Notes: a model not told the origin generated them from the sequence alone. DNA of 64,000 nucleotides from Incurvaria masculella (GCA_946894095.1 OX335641.1:1258501-1322500), one strand, 5' to 3'; shown: positions 47,701 through 57,560, counted from the first letter of the stretch. Numbers and translations: made by a program.

Positions 47701-48065
47701 GGTCGATGCCATCACTCTGAAAAGAGAAAAAATATAACTAAAATACTTTAAGATAATAAGTGCTTGAAACTTCATAAAATTTGACATAACTGGTTATTCG
47801 CTTGCAAGAGGTTACTAGGGTTTTAGCTTATAATCCAAATGTTAACCAGGCAATCCTTGGCATATTTACTCACTTACGGCAAAATAGGTAGTTAAAATGT
47901 ATATATATAAATAATTCATGCTCCCAACTCACCGCAAGGCTGTGCGTGTCGCACTCCTCGCTGAGGCTGCTCTTGGTGCTGGCGGTGCCGATGCCGAGGT
48001 CGCTGAGGTCCGTCGTCTCCTCCTCGGGGTACAGCGCGAGCGGGCAGCGCCGCCGCTTACCGGCC
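29612..48065 (-). CDS. smash: smash (LMO7/LIMCH1-family LIM protein), 3' part
   Basis: Joined exons, 5' to 3': 48065-47933, 47716-45725, 42474-42121, 41487-41182, 37625-37428, 36081-36022, 35757-35174, 34203-34065, 33730-33617, 32014-31881, 30936-30812, 29799-29612. All junctions are GT/AG and phases agree, giving 1441 codons; the N-terminus is missing. The assignment rests on the conserved NQHWLIQ/EAEQRRIEEQRSK segment and the terminal LIM domain (CSHC, GRGAAMIIESLSLCYH, HCHHC) typical of LMO7 and LIMCH1. In Drosophila, Smallish acts at apical cell junctions with Bazooka/Par-3 and Src42A and affects actomyosin; that role is inferred here. Most of the protein is low-complexity and acidic or Ser/Thr-rich. 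No calponin-homology exon was found in the window. Exon edges are predicted by eye. Confidence 0.88.
29800..30811 (-). other. smash last intron, holding MITE A copy 3
   Basis: GT donor at 30811-30810 and AG acceptor at 29801-29800. It contains a complete family A element and no coding remnant. Confidence 0.7.
30156..30697 (+). mobile_element. MITE family A, copy 3
   Basis: Complete 542-base copy with TTAA at 30152-30155 and 30698-30701, inside the last smash intron and antisense to the gene. Confidence 0.9.
30812..30936 (-). CDS. smash: smash exon: first LIM cysteines
   Basis: 125 bases; acceptor ATTTGCAG, donor G/GTGAGT. Encodes QQQLSAEPTPLAEPG ... and GRKKCSHCGDELG. The CSHC pair is the first zinc-ligand pair of the LIM domain, which is completed by the terminal exon. 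Confidence 0.9.
31176..31461 (+). mobile_element. Repeat family D, copy 3
   Basis: Lies in the intron between the smash exons at 31881 and 30936. A diverged copy with a short (ACGG)3 tract. Confidence 0.75.
31881..32014 (-). CDS. smash: smash exon: EAEQRR helix
   Basis: 134 bases; acceptor TTTCAG/GAAG, donor CAAG/GTATTG. Encodes EAEQRRIEEQRSKMRLKQ and then a polar His/Asn/Pro segment. With the previous exon it forms the conserved NQHWLIQEAEQRR block just before the LIM region. Confidence 0.88.
32035..32160. mobile_element. Short hairpin MITE in smash intron
   Basis: The centre CGCCCGTGTAAAC ... GTTTACACGGGCG (about 32055-32091) is a strong palindrome. The outer ends GCCCCCATTGTC and AATGGGGCC are related inverted copies flanked by TTAG and TTAGG. 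It begins about 20 bases upstream of the exon acceptor, so it may overlap the branch-point region. Confidence 0.5.
32161..33616 (-). other. smash intron, nothing else recognised
   Basis: No coding or repeat feature recognised apart from the adjoining hairpin element. Confidence 0.4.
33617..33730 (-). CDS. smash: smash exon: NQHWLIQ segment
   Basis: 114 bases, phase 0 at both ends; acceptor CGCAG/GTG, donor CAG/GTATGT. Encodes VLSAAPTPKLISGADWLQAR and ends PPAYNYNQHWLIQ, a conserved part of the LMO7/LIMCH1 family just upstream of the LIM domain. Confidence 0.9.
33985..34055. mobile_element. Fragment of MITE family C
   Basis: Ends TTTTTGTGCAACCGGGCCC, matching one TIR of family C. It stops about ten bases from the splice donor of the neighbouring smash exon. 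Confidence 0.45.
34065..34203 (-). CDS. smash: smash exon: proline-rich linker
   Basis: 139 bases; acceptor TTTTTTGCAG, donor CAG/GTTTGT. Encodes SSRIPSAVEYANVEKSPVQL and then RPKPIVNGQL. No domain; the length and phase match the neighbouring exons. Confidence 0.85.
34260..34575 (+). mobile_element. SINE family E, probably 5S-headed, in smash intron
   Basis: Contains GTTGAGGCTGGCC followed by TCGGATTCCACGTAAAACTG, the junction seen in the 5S-headed copy, then the complete body and an A-rich tail. The head itself is degraded. Confidence 0.7.
34673..34926 (+). mobile_element. SINE family E body in smash intron
   Basis: Diverged body from TTCCACTTAAACTGTAGG to a short tail; no head. Confidence 0.65.
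35174..35757 (-). CDS. smash: smash exon: charged coil and repeat-like region
   Basis: 584 bases; acceptor CCATAG/GAG, donor ATGAG/GTTTGT. Begins EVLRFERELLQLEQEELRRQ, a Glu/Arg-rich helix likely to be a coiled coil. It continues to a Ser-rich part and then four spaced KR-Q/Y units (GSKRYAHYV, GPKRQVSVY, DQKRQLGAY, IPKRQTARE). Ends with a Pro-rich stretch and QESVEREITM. The Tyr-containing units could be phosphorylation sites, but that is inference. Confidence 0.9.
36022..36081 (-). CDS. smash: smash micro-exon, 20 codons
   Basis: 60 bases, phase 0; acceptor ATCTTTCAG, donor AAG/GTGAAT. Encodes EYVQTNVDQPDGLFDDAHTK. It is small enough to be an alternatively spliced cassette because skipping it keeps the frame. 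Confidence 0.8.
36082..37427 (-). other. smash intron, nothing recognised
   Basis: Very AT-rich intron with no recognised element. Confidence 0.45.
37428..37625 (-). CDS. smash: smash exon: acidic/basic coil
   Basis: 198 bases, phase 0; acceptor CACTTCCAG, donor CAG/GTAATG. Encodes PYTHVTVTSDEEETARKQGV through FEDKLATKLEHLKDTAETTR and ends KKLQQQQ. Likely helical, no named domain. Confidence 0.88.
38779..39318 (+). mobile_element. MITE family A, copy 4, in smash intron
   Basis: Complete copy with TTAA at 38775-38778 and 39319-39322. It lies opposite in orientation to copy 5, about 650 bases away in the same intron. Confidence 0.9.
39974..40515 (-). mobile_element. MITE family A, copy 5, in smash intron
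   Basis: Complete reverse copy with TTAA at 39970-39973 and 40516-40519. The left TIR has one change (GGCGGCCC). Confidence 0.9.
41182..41487 (-). CDS. smash: smash exon: conserved NSTRRIKKEI block
   Basis: 306 bases, phase 0; acceptor TTCAAG, donor GAG/GTGGGC. Encodes GTFKSTNSTRRIKKEIRSKR and TSFLGIEDDGG, then ESKIERLLYRRTLGQDVAGL and a Ser-rich tail. Its G+C content is far above that of the flanking introns. I recognise the first block as conserved in insect members of the family. Confidence 0.88.
42121..42474 (-). CDS. smash: smash exon: acidic, Pro-rich
   Basis: 354 bases, phase 0; acceptor CTGCACAG, donor AAT/GTGAGT. Encodes VIDALELAFQDLDDPLDDAD and Lys/Glu-rich repeats (KVTEQKE, KVTERKE), then a LEPPKEKPPPPPTED proline run, a possible SH3 or EVH1 ligand. 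Confidence 0.88.
42475..44254 (-). other. smash intron, distal part, nothing recognised
   Basis: AT-rich; no gene or repeat recognised up to MITE A copy 6. Confidence 0.4.
44259..44800 (-). mobile_element. MITE family A, copy 6, in smash intron
   Basis: Complete reverse copy with TTAA at 44255-44258 and 44801-44804. Confidence 0.9.
45542..45724 (-). CDS. smash: Optional read-through end of a short smash isoform
   Basis: Beyond the strong donor GCG/GTAAGTAC the large exon stays open for 60 codons and then stops. The extension reads VSTSQDTNPFWQKRHRSSME and PNRRRTILHIKNSI, and ends PINTQTDV. It looks protein-like and is compositionally like the exon. If the intron is retained or polyadenylated here, the product would lack the LIM domain and end in T-D-V, a class I PDZ-ligand pattern. 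Existence of this isoform is inference. Confidence 0.45.
   Translation of the reverse strand, partial: VSTSQDTNPFWQKRHRSSMEPNRRRTILHIKNSITAPKPPSGPPIADMPAIVPINTQTDV
45725..47716 (-). CDS. smash: smash large exon (664 codons)
   Basis: 1992 bases, phase 0; acceptor CTTTTCAG, donor GCG/GTAAGT. A low-complexity, presumably disordered segment: acidic, Ser/Thr/Asn-rich. Its first third carries four copies of a short helical motif: IKERLSSLEKF, LKDRLSSLEKI, VKERLSSLKSQ and LKQRLSSLDAA, spaced 29-37 residues apart. The last third is an Asn/Ser/Thr-rich run (TNNTNIANGSSDSSTNSN). The open frame on the opposite strand (46800-47486) is a composition shadow. Confidence 0.9.
47933..48065 (-). CDS. smash: smash first visible exon
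   Basis: 133 bases; acceptor TGTTGCAG, donor GCG/GTGAGT. One base completes a codon from an unseen upstream exon. Encodes AGKRRRCPLALYPEEETTDL and then SDLGIGTASTKSSLSEECDT. High CpG content compared with its surroundings. No start codon fits here, so the protein begins further upstream. Confidence 0.85.
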
Positions 48066-48284
48066 CTGCAACAATCGAACGGCACCCGTTGAGTCAAGGG
48101 AACTGCTAAGATTACAAACTGTACGCATTGGCTAGCAATGCGTATAGTTTGATTGCGTTAAGTTCCTGAACCTTATGGAATGAGAACATGAAAAAAGAAC
48201 ATGCATGATTTCAGCTAACATTCTACCAATATAGTAAAAAAATAGAGTATTTTATTTGCAAAAGGACTTATAAGCTCTAACTAA

Positions 48285-48537
48285 CTAAATAACCTTTTTA
48301 AGATGTTTTTGTTTTACCGCTGAGTAATCCACGTCTAAAGTTATTGCATAAATGCGCGAAAATCCGAACTTTCGGACCTTCTAACTTAGGAACCAAGCAC
48401 AATTTTACAATGCCAGTGGTCATCAGACATCTAGTTCGAATAAATAAATCTGTTTTGAGTATACTTTTAAATCTCTGACAAGTAATATGTGCGTGATCTT
48501 CTTTCCCCGTTTGTATGGGGAGTTAAGCGGGATGGGA
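48285..48537 (-). mobile_element. MITE family A, partial copy 7a
   Basis: Half element from CTTTTTAAGATGTTTTTGTT to GCGGGATGGGA. Its terminal TTAA is lost where it meets copy 7b head to tail. Confidence 0.8.
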
Positions 48538-49550
48538 GTTGGCCCAACCCGGCGGGCCAAACTCATTCGCGGGCACGGTACAAAACCGTGCTGTTGCGCT
48601 CTGGGACCTTCTCTGTTTCAAGGAATAAGACAGGCTCCGTGATGAGGAAGATGCAACATGTCCACAAAAAAGACAATGTGCATAGTGTAAGAGTTGGTAA
48701 GATTTACGAAAATTTTAATTTCAAAACGACTTATAGCTAAAAGTAAACCGCGACCGCTGTAGTCAAAAATCTAACAAAAACCAAATAGATCATAAATATT
48801 GATTAAGGCGCTAGGACTAGCCAACTACTCGCGCCATACAAATGCACTTTTTAACAAATGTAATAATATGTAGTGAAACGCTTCAGCAAATCCAAATAGA
48901 ACTCCAGACTGATAATGGATTGTTAATATTTTTTGATTACATCATTTATTTAAATAATAATAAAAATAAAAAAGTTGATTTTTCTCATTAGAAATCTGAA
49001 AGTAATTCGATTTCTAGATATAAGCAAAAACAGCATATACGCATAAACAAAATATTCCATTTGCTTTTAGATTTCTACATTTAGTCAAAAAAGTTCGGAA
49101 ATGGACACCGTTTCCGCAATGTATTTTGTATAGAAAAAGGAAACATACATTAACGAAAATAGGTTGATTCCTAGACAAGGAATCATATATTGTAAGAATG
49201 ACACTTATAATCGTCAGACTTAGTTAACTTGGGGTGCCTCGTCTAACTTTGCGATTTGGCTAGTACCAGGGCCTTAAATAAGCTATGTCTGATGACTAAT
49301 TTTTTTACGATGTTCTTACTTTATCATTGCGTAATCCACCTCCAAAGTTATTGTATAAAACGCGCGAAAAATTTGAACTTTCGGACCTTATAACTTAGAA
49401 ACCAAACACAATTTTACAATGCCAATGGTCATCAGACATCTAGTTCGGTCAAATAAAGCAATTTTGAGCAAAATTTGGGATCTCTGACAAGAAATATGGG
49501 CGTGATCTTCTTTTCGCTTTTGTATAGGGAGATGAGCGGGATGGGCCAAC
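48538..49550 (-). mobile_element. MITE family A, copy 7b, split by family B
   Basis: Left part 48538-48806 and right part 49274-49550, followed by TTAA at 49551-49554. Interrupted by a family B element at a TTAA that is ATTAAATAAGC in intact family A copies. Confidence 0.85.
48807..49273. mobile_element. MITE family B, copy 1, inside family A
   Basis: 467 bases between TTAA duplicates (48803-48806, 49274-49277). TIRs GGCGCTAGGACTAGCCAA and TTGGCTAGTACCAGGGCC. Noncoding. Because the ends differ from family A it is a separate TTAA family. Confidence 0.85.
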
Positions 49551-49572
49551 TTAAGGTACTGCAACAACTTAA

Positions 49573-50603
49573 GGTACAACCTGGTACTAGCCAAATCGCA
49601 AAGTTAGACGAGGCACCCCGAATTAAGGTGGCCCAACCCGCTCATCTCCCCATACAAAAGGGGAAAGAAGATCACGCCTAAATTTCTTGTCAGAGATCCA
49701 AAATTTTGCTCAAAATAGCTTTATTTGATTGAAGTAGATGTCTGATGACCATTGGCATTGTAAAATTGTGTTTGGTTTCCAAGTTATAACGTCCGAAAGT
49801 TCGGATTTTTCGAGCGTTTTATACAATAACTTTGTAGGTGGATTACGCAATGATAAAGTAAGAACATCTTAAAAAGATTAGTCATCAGACATAGCTTATT
49901 TAATCAAGATTTATAATCTATTTGGTTTTTGTTAGATTTTTGACTACAGCGGTCGTGGTTTACTTTTAGCTAAAAGTCGTTTTGAAATTAAAATTTTCGT
50001 AAATCTTACCAAATCATACACTATGCACATTGTCTTTTTTGTGGACAGGTTGCATCTTCCTCATCACGGAGCCTGTCTTATTCTTAGAAACAGAGAAGGT
50101 CCCAGAGCGCAACAGCACGGTTTTGTACCGTGCCCGCAAATGAGTTGAGGCCGCCGGGTTGGGCCACCTTAACTAACTAAGTCTGACGATTAGAAGTGTC
50201 ATTCTTACAATATATGATTCCTTGTCTAGGAACCAACCTATTTTCGTTAATGTATGTTTCCTTTTTCTATACAAAATACATTGCGGAAACTGTGTCCATT
50301 TCCGAACTTTTTTGACTAAATGTAGAAATCTAAAAGCAAATGGATTTTTTTGTTTATGCATATATGCTGTTTTTGCTTATATCTAGAAATCGAATTACTT
50401 TCAGATTTCTAATGAGAAAAATCAACTTTTTTATTATTGATTATTATTTAAATAAATGATGGAATCAAAAAAATATTTACAATCCATTATCAGTCTGGAG
50501 TTCCATTTGGATTTTCACGTTTTCACGAGCGTTTCACTACATATTATTACATTTGTTAAAAGGTGTATTTGTATTGCGCGAGTAGTTGGCTAGTCCTAGC
50601 GCC
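49573..50603. mobile_element. MITE family B, copy 2, split by family A
   Basis: Inverted relative to copy 1. Left piece 49573-49622 (TACTAGCCAAATCGC, GTTAGACGAGGCACCCC), right piece 50173-50603 ending TTGGCTAGTCCTAGCGCC with TTAA at 50604-50607. Interrupted at the internal TTAA by family A copy 8. A few extra bases sit at its left end. Confidence 0.85.
49627..50168 (+). mobile_element. MITE family A, copy 8, inside family B
   Basis: Complete 542-base copy with TTAA at 49623-49626 and 50169-50172. The empty site is preserved in family B copy 1 (AAGTTAACTAAG). Confidence 0.9.
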
Positions 50604-51968
50604 TTAAGGTGGGGTTTTGCGCAAAATAGATATATATTATTATATTTCTATATGATATTTCATGAATATGTGATATTTCTTACTCCAAAATGAACACTTA
50701 ACACAAAAGGTCTTACATCTAGGTAATTTAGCAACGAATCAGCACGAGATACAAATAAGAAAATACAGCCCAATAACTCTTTAAAAATTAAAGCGGATTT
50801 TGGGATTAGGTTCTCATTGTCGGGTCACACCGCTGCAACACAGGCGCCGAAAAATGGGAGCTCTTACGCGATAATAGAAAGAGAAGACAAAATAATAGCC
50901 CGTGCTCAACGCTGGGCACGTAATGCCCATTCCAAAATTGTTCTTTAATGAATAGAAAGTGAGCGTTATTTATTGCGTCAAAAAATTCCGAATTCACACA
51001 ATTCATTGTTAGTAAATTGTTGGACGAGACAGGTCCATGAAAAGATATCTATTCCGTTTCTATTATTTGTTTATTAATAATATTATTTTGTATTGAATTA
51101 ACCCAACTTAACCAATTTATTTATGCATCGAGCAAAAGCTTACAAACAATGCCATTATTCTTAGTTTCCTTTATAAAACAATGGCTGCTGCTGCAGTTGA
51201 TGTCAACCTTTTCTAACAGACATACATGCATACTATCACGCAATCTCCCCGGAGGGGTAAGTAGGGATGATAGATCGCGATACAGTTCGATCGCAGCATA
51301 CTTCTTTCGCGACATACATCTTATCCGATTACGGGCTACGGAGCTGACGTTTACAAATTACTTCGTCGATCCGCCTCCAAACCACCTCAACATACCCTAT
51401 CCTAACTTAAACTAACCTTAACTTTTCTTGAATCATAATATGACAAAAATATGTATAGGTTTCATAATTCAGTTGTTTTCGTGTTTCCATGTCCCAGCAT
51501 CCGTGGAACTTCTAGAGGCGATCTTGGTCCAAGAATTATAAAAAAACTAAATGTGCTCATAGGTACATCAAACCCTGTTGTCTGTCTTCGCAACAATACA
51601 TATTACCAATGCAAACCTTGCTAGCAACTAAATCATTCAACAGAATACATACCTCCCAATGCAGCGGGGTCAAATCAAAGAGCAGCAATTTGTTGACCCC
51701 CCTCGTATTGAAATGCCATCACGGCCGCCGGAGCACGGCACGCATGCGTACGGAGCCCGCTCGCGCAGAAGTAGATAATTTAATAAACTCCGCTGAGCCG
51801 GGATTACCTCTTACACCGACCATTACGGACGACAGAAAGCCGAATTTGTGATCGACTGGATTCTCGGAAACAGCGTTTCTCGCTCCTCCGTTAAAATTGA
51901 GAATTTTATACGCCGCGTCAAGATTTATTCTTGTGCTTCTTTGCATAGAAAGTAAAATTGTTTGTTTT

Positions 51969-52252
51969 TAGGGTTCCGTACCCAAAGGGTGCCAACGGAA
52001 CCCTATTACTAAGCCTCCGCTGTCCGTCCGTACGTCCGTCCGTCCGTCCGTCTGTCACAGGGCTGTATCTCAGTAACCGTAACAGATAGACAGCTGAAAT
52101 TTTCACAGAGTGTGTATTTAATTTTGCCGCTATAACAACAAATAGGTAAAATTAAAAAACAATTAAAATTAAAGGGGCTAATAATAAAATAAATTTTACG
52201 ATCGTACGGAACCCTTCGTGTGCGAGTTCGACTCGCACTTGTCCGTTTTTTT
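51969..52252 (-). mobile_element. Repeat family D, copy 4
   Basis: From AGGGTTCCGTACCCAAAGGG through a (CCGT)n tract to CGACTCGCACTTGTCCGTTT. Confidence 0.8.
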
Positions 52253-52560
52253 GTATTGTTGGCCGACGAAAAAACTCATCTTGGCTTTTGCTTACGCTGT
52301 CAATATCGTTATTTCGGTTGCATGCAGTGATACGCTAGTAATATATGCTTCTATGGTTGCATGTTGGATAAAGTCCTGATGTTAGGTTTGTAAAACCAGT
52401 TTTAATTTAAAATACAAAATGTGAATACTGTTGTATTTTACTGAATAGTAAAAACAATTCAGGCCATTCTAAAGAAAGTACGAAGTCCTAACATGTCAGA
52501 AGTCAGGACGAATGCCGACGTTTATAAACACTAGTTCGATAGAGCAATCACAATCTCTTT

Positions 52561-52853
52561 TAGGGTTCCGTACCCAAAGGGTGAAAATGGAACCCTATTA
52601 CTAAGCACCCGCTGTCCGTCCGTCCGTCCGTCTGTCACAGGGCTGTATCTCATGAACCGTAATAGGTAGGCAGCTGAAATTTTCACAGAGTATGTATTTA
52701 TTTTGCCGCTATAACAACAAATAGGTAACATCAAAAAATAATAAAAGTTAAAGGGGGTCCCATTCAAAAAACGTAATTTGTTTGTGTTAAATCTTGTACG
52801 ATGGTACGGAACCCTTCGTGTGGGAGTCCGACTCGCACTTGGCCGGTTTTTTT
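52561..52853 (-). mobile_element. Repeat family D, copy 5
   Basis: Same orientation as copy 4, about 310 bases later. Ends GACTCGCACTTGGCCGGTTT. Confidence 0.8.
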
Positions 52854-53027
52854 ATTAAAATCAAACTAGTATGGAAACACAGAAGATAAAGGAAGGAGAA
52901 GTGGCATATGGTCGTTATCGCGACTCAGCCGTATGCATGGAGGTGAGGAAAATACTCTTATTTCTACACCTCCATGGCCGTATGCACGTAATCGTATGGG
53001 AAGCTTAGCCCCTAGACCAAATTATTA

Positions 53028-53171
53028 CCTATATTGGCGTTTACGCTAAAACCACAGAACAAACGTGCGCTAAACCGATCGACTGGCGCTTTCAAATCTA
53101 TGGAGAAATTGAAGAGCGCGCGCAGTGGGGGTGGCGAACTAACATTTGCGAGTCCGAGTTTGATTTGAAAT
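53028..53171. mobile_element. MITE family F fragment
   Basis: About half of family F: AAACCGATCGACTGGCG, GGAGAAATTGAAGAGCGCGC and TTGCGAGTCCGAG. The second half is lost. Confidence 0.65.
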
Positions 53172-53269
53172 GACAAATAACCTTGTCATTGTAATCTATC
53201 TTCCTTCTTCTTCGGGCAAAAATAAGGACAGATATATTGTAGATTTAAAATTGTCACTGGCCAGAGACG

Positions 53270-53428
53270 GTGCACTCCACATTTAGTATCAGACACGCTT
53301 TACACGTTACATTCTAGTTGTAAGACACCCATGTAAAATGTAAAGCTGACACACTCGCCCACGGGTGAGCCCCTGTACATACAACTGTCTAGGCAAATAA
53401 ATTATCTCTGAATCTGAATCTGAATCTT
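53270..53428 (+). repeat. Probable LINE 3' end with (TGAATC)n tail
   Basis: The sequence CCCCTGTACATACAACTGTC followed by AAATAAATTATCTCTGAATC and three TGAATC units looks like a retroelement 3' UTR ending in a simple repeat. No coding part remains. Confidence 0.45.
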
Positions 53429-54084
53429 GTCATTGTAATTGATTTAAAAGCATAAAAGCTTATACTAATCGATTAGATTCAAATTTGAGGTAAACTACTA
53501 TAACAGAACTAACGTCATTCGTTCTATGTTTGTTGTTTTGTTTCCGTAAGACACAACCATAGAGCTGTGCTTACAAGACGAACAAACCGTGGGAGTGAGA
53601 CGTCAACTCAAGTTAGAGGCACATGGAACACCCTTTTTTATGATAAATAAGGGGTGACCCACTGATTCTTTGTCGATAACATTTTTAACTTTTCCTCAAT
53701 ATTTCAAAGTAAAAGTTAACTTCAGATCATTTTTATGAAGCTACACAGCGATTCAAAAAAATAAATTTCCGTACATTTTGTATTAAACGATTTTGGTCCC
53801 ATGCTCGCGTAAGATTTTCTCCTCAATGCATGCCCGGTTCAAAATGGACGCCTCGGGCGGTACACAATGAAAGCAACTTGGGTAGAAATAAAGTAGGGTT
53901 GTGGCTGTTTGCATCAGCATACCGAACAATTAAAATATACTATATTGGTTACCACTATGAGCACAAAGATTGGAGAGACAAGATTATTGCTAAACGCAAT
54001 AACTAACAGGTAATCTACAGGTAAGAAGAGGGATTAACTAGTACTTTATTACGTAGCTTTATGTCCATCGGAAAGGATACGTAC

Positions 54085-54180
54085 AGTTTTCCATGGATTC
54101 TGAACCTGGAGCTGCTCGCATTCGTGTCGAAATGCATATATCAAACTCGGAAAGAGAAATAAATTGCTGCATGGACCTCT
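54085..54180 (-). mobile_element. SINE family E fragment
   Basis: Short piece around CTGCTCGCATTCGTGTCGAA and CTCGGAAAGAGAAATAAATT, the post-head block of family E. Confidence 0.55.
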
Positions 54181-55514
54181 CTCATGGAGGCAGGTCCCAG
54201 CTCGGATGTGAGTACACAATCACTGAGATACCTTCACACATAATCTCCTACGCCTTCCCAAATTGCCTCCGCATTTCTCCAGGTTCTCCGCGAAATTGAT
54301 AAAGCTGTAATCAGGAATTCAATACACGCTCATTGCCTGCGATTCGTTCTTAATATTCACGCTCATTACTGCCCAGAGGCAGTGTGCATGTAATTCAGGC
54401 CGGTCGCGTTGAGTCTAGTTGATGTTGAATGATTTATGCTTTCCGGGTGATAACAACATCATTTTGCGTCTTTCAACATTAGTGAAGCAGAATTTCAAAC
54501 ATTAAATGGCAGGCACCACTCATGTCATTCTCACATCGCAACCAACCATAGATATGTGAATAATTAATGTATACGATTGTTGCACTTTTCAAAGTGTCTT
54601 CCAAGTGCATAAAGCCTGGTTTATGAAGATGTTACATTAATGGCAAATCGTGTCGAACTTTGTATCTCTGTGCAATATGGATGGTGATTTTACAGAGTTG
54701 CTTCAAGTTTTAGGTGGCAACCAGAGGATTTAACACTAGGCTGACCCAGTTAAAAAAAACGTATGTGGTGACTTCAATCACGCCGTTCACCGAGTAATGC
54801 AGCGATGTGATTTGTTTGGCATATGCTTTAATAACAGAAGCTGAAGCTAGCTCTATATGTGGTGCAGGCAATTTGGTTTTAGTTTGGTGCGGTTTGATCA
54901 TATTTGGAAACTATGTTGTAGGCGTCCGCAGCTAAAATCAAGGACCCCTACAATGTGTATGTATTACAAAATAGCAACCTACTTTAGGTCTTCACAAGTT
55001 TTTTTAACACATCTCATGGCAGTTAGTTTACTAAAAGATATAGTAGAATGTTTCAACACTATTAACGCGTTTTTTAGACTATAGCCAATATAGACAAAGG
55101 TTTAATTTTGTCCACAGTTGAAAAATCCTTGCCCATACCGCCCTTGTACCGCCGACACGTGAACACGCTTAGTGCCGTGTCTGTAAAAAGCTTAGAGCTT
55201 TGTAAAATTATATTACCGAGCTGCGATCAATGGGCATAACGAGACTATAATGGCACACATAATGGGCTGGAATGTAGGAATCGTGGGCTCAACAAATCGA
55301 AATAGGTAAAACATACACACGTCCTCATGCAATACGATTTGAGGCGATTTCTTAGACATTTATAAATAATGTTATGGTTTCAAATAGACTTACACACGCA
55401 CTCATATGAATATTTTGATACACACAGGCTGTTAACTGCACTAAAATAATAATGTAATTAAGTTAGCGGTCAAAGGTCCGTGTTTACATTAAGTCTGCCA
55501 GCCATAGTCCTACA

Positions 55515-55655
55515 CTGGCGGCCGTGGACAGGAAAACGGAGTGTGGGAAGACCATCCGCCAGGTGGGACGACGACGTACCGTACCGCTGAGGGCCGGGAG
55601 GACTGGAGAAAAAATGGAGAGGCGTATGTTCAGCAGTGGACGCCAACACGCTGAC
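55515..55655 (+). pseudogene. LINE reverse transcriptase C-terminal scrap
   Basis: Reads, with frame breaks, GKRSVGRPSARWDDDV and then an end like VQQWT (CAGCAGTGGACGCC). This is the C-terminus typical of RTE-type or related ORF2 proteins. About 140 bases only. Confidence 0.55.
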
Positions 55656-56689
55656 TGACTGCCAGTTTATGAGAGAGTTATTGGAACTTACATGTACGTG
55701 TCCTCACCCCTCGCCTCCTAACATATTTTTTCTGTTTGTAAATAGGTTGAGTTCAAATAGAAAATCTTTTACGTTCTGGTACCACCCGTTTTTCAAAATA
55801 ATAAGGTATTTTACGTACTACGATATTTATAGGTAGATAGGTGTTTTACTATAAGGAACAGAGCATCTGCCTTCATTATATTTTATTGTTTCGTTACATA
55901 AAATATTGCTTATACAAAAAACAAAACTTAACAACAAATTCAATTTGTCATTCACAGTATTGTATCAATGTGCGTTTTTTCCTGCAAGTTTTCAGGTTCA
56001 TCGTTGCAATTTGTCTTGGACTATATCATATATTACCTACTCTTCTATGGCTTTATATTCTCGCACAAAACGTTCAGACGGACAGATGTCGAACTGACAG
56101 GACAGCTTGTACTACAATGACGTATACCCGACCGCTGTTCGTATATGAGTGGAGATTTGCTTTTTGTAACAGTTCAAAATTGGCACGGTTTTTTGTGGCC
56201 CATATATGCATTTATGAATTAAGATAAAAACGGTTTCCCGATTGATTTAAGGATAGGGTAGGATCAAACAGCTACTTGATGTTGTAGTATGTATGTACAT
56301 ATGTTATGTATATAGTAAGCAATACTGCTACCGAAATTAGCCTCGGGTCAGTTCGGAATCCAGAGAGTGTAAAGGGACGACAGAACAAGAGGAATCATTA
56401 TTAAGACCATCAAAGAGTTACAAAAGTAATGTGTGCATTAAATATAACTGAACAAGCAATAAAAAAGCTCATAATAAGGTTTAACTGTCCGAAAAAGTAA
56501 CATTCTTAGTTTGGTCATGGACAAAGGATAGTAGGGATACAGGAATTACAGATGTAAGGATTACAACGTACAAAACTCGCTAAATACTTCTTATTTTCGC
56601 TGTTACTATGACATTTCTAAGCAGCGCGATCTCCCGTCACTGCCAGAACCAGTTACACCGTTATTAAACTAAGCTTAATTCCGCTTAAT

Positions 56690-56850
56690 AGTTTTGTCCG
56701 TATTTTCCATCCAGTTCAATATAGCCGTGCTCATAAAGGTAAGGTCCTGGCATGGCACCTAATTCCTTCGGGAATGTGGTGTATTGGGCGTATATCATAA
56801 CGGTAGTTGTGTGGTATTAGCCATCCATGTCAGGTTGCATAAAAAAACAA
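56690..56850 (+). mobile_element. SINE family E 3' half
   Basis: From TTGTCCGTATTTTCCATCCA to GCCATCCATGTCAGGTTGCA with an A-rich tail. Confidence 0.75.
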
Positions 56851-56929
56851 CAACAACGCTTGGAGTATAACCCGGTTGGAGTGAAATACCGATTACTTTC
56901 GAACGGCCCCTCGTGCCGTTTGTAATTGG

Positions 56930-57110
56930 ATGATTTCTTCTACTAGACCGGTGCCGGCAGCTGCGGGAATGCGCTAAGTATGGAGTTCACTACGGACGTA
57001 ATGGCTCCGAGGCCCGTGGGACGCGGCGGAGCCGCTCACTCTGCGAGATTCCGCAGTCGCCTCGCCGTTTGAGAAAAAATCGATCGAGCGCGAAAAACGG
57101 GCACATGCGT
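56930..57110. promoter_or_regulatory. CpG-rich island, candidate promoter or first exon
   Basis: A sharp G+C and CpG peak in AT-rich DNA, about 9 kb upstream of the first visible smash exon. A 31-codon + strand frame starting ATGGAGTTCACTACGG is present, but nothing identifies it as coding. The position would suit a smash promoter and 5' UTR exon; this is inference from composition only. Confidence 0.3.
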
Positions 57111-57439
57111 ACACAATTAAAGGCGCTCATCAAAGTCCCTTTCCGCAGTCTACTCGAATACCACTGCGTTAATTCTCATAGGTTGTGCTAACTACTTGAG
57201 CTTGGCAGGAATGTGGATTATATTAATTGATCAAAACAGGTGGAATTCTGTTTCCCCCGGATCTAAGCGGACCCAATGGCCCAAAGTACCATACGCTCGT
57301 GCAAGGTTATAGAAAGACAAGAATTGTATCAGGGATAGGACAGGATAGGATAGATATAGAGGGGCTCGACTCCATGCCGTTCGATAATCAGGGTAAATCG
57401 ACTCTGGCACGGTTATGTTCTGGATGAGTGACCGTTTTC

Positions 57440-57560
57440 GCTCGTTGGAAGTTCCTGGTATAGTACCCAGTTCCCATGTAGTGAGTTAGGCCAATATTTT
57501 GACAGTAGATATGCTATAAGCCGTCCAAGTGCAGTTCTATAAAAAAAGATTTGTTTGTCC
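57440..57560 (+). mobile_element. SINE family E 3' fragment
   Basis: Diverged piece with TTCCTGGTATAGTACCCAGT and an A tail. Confidence 0.5.
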
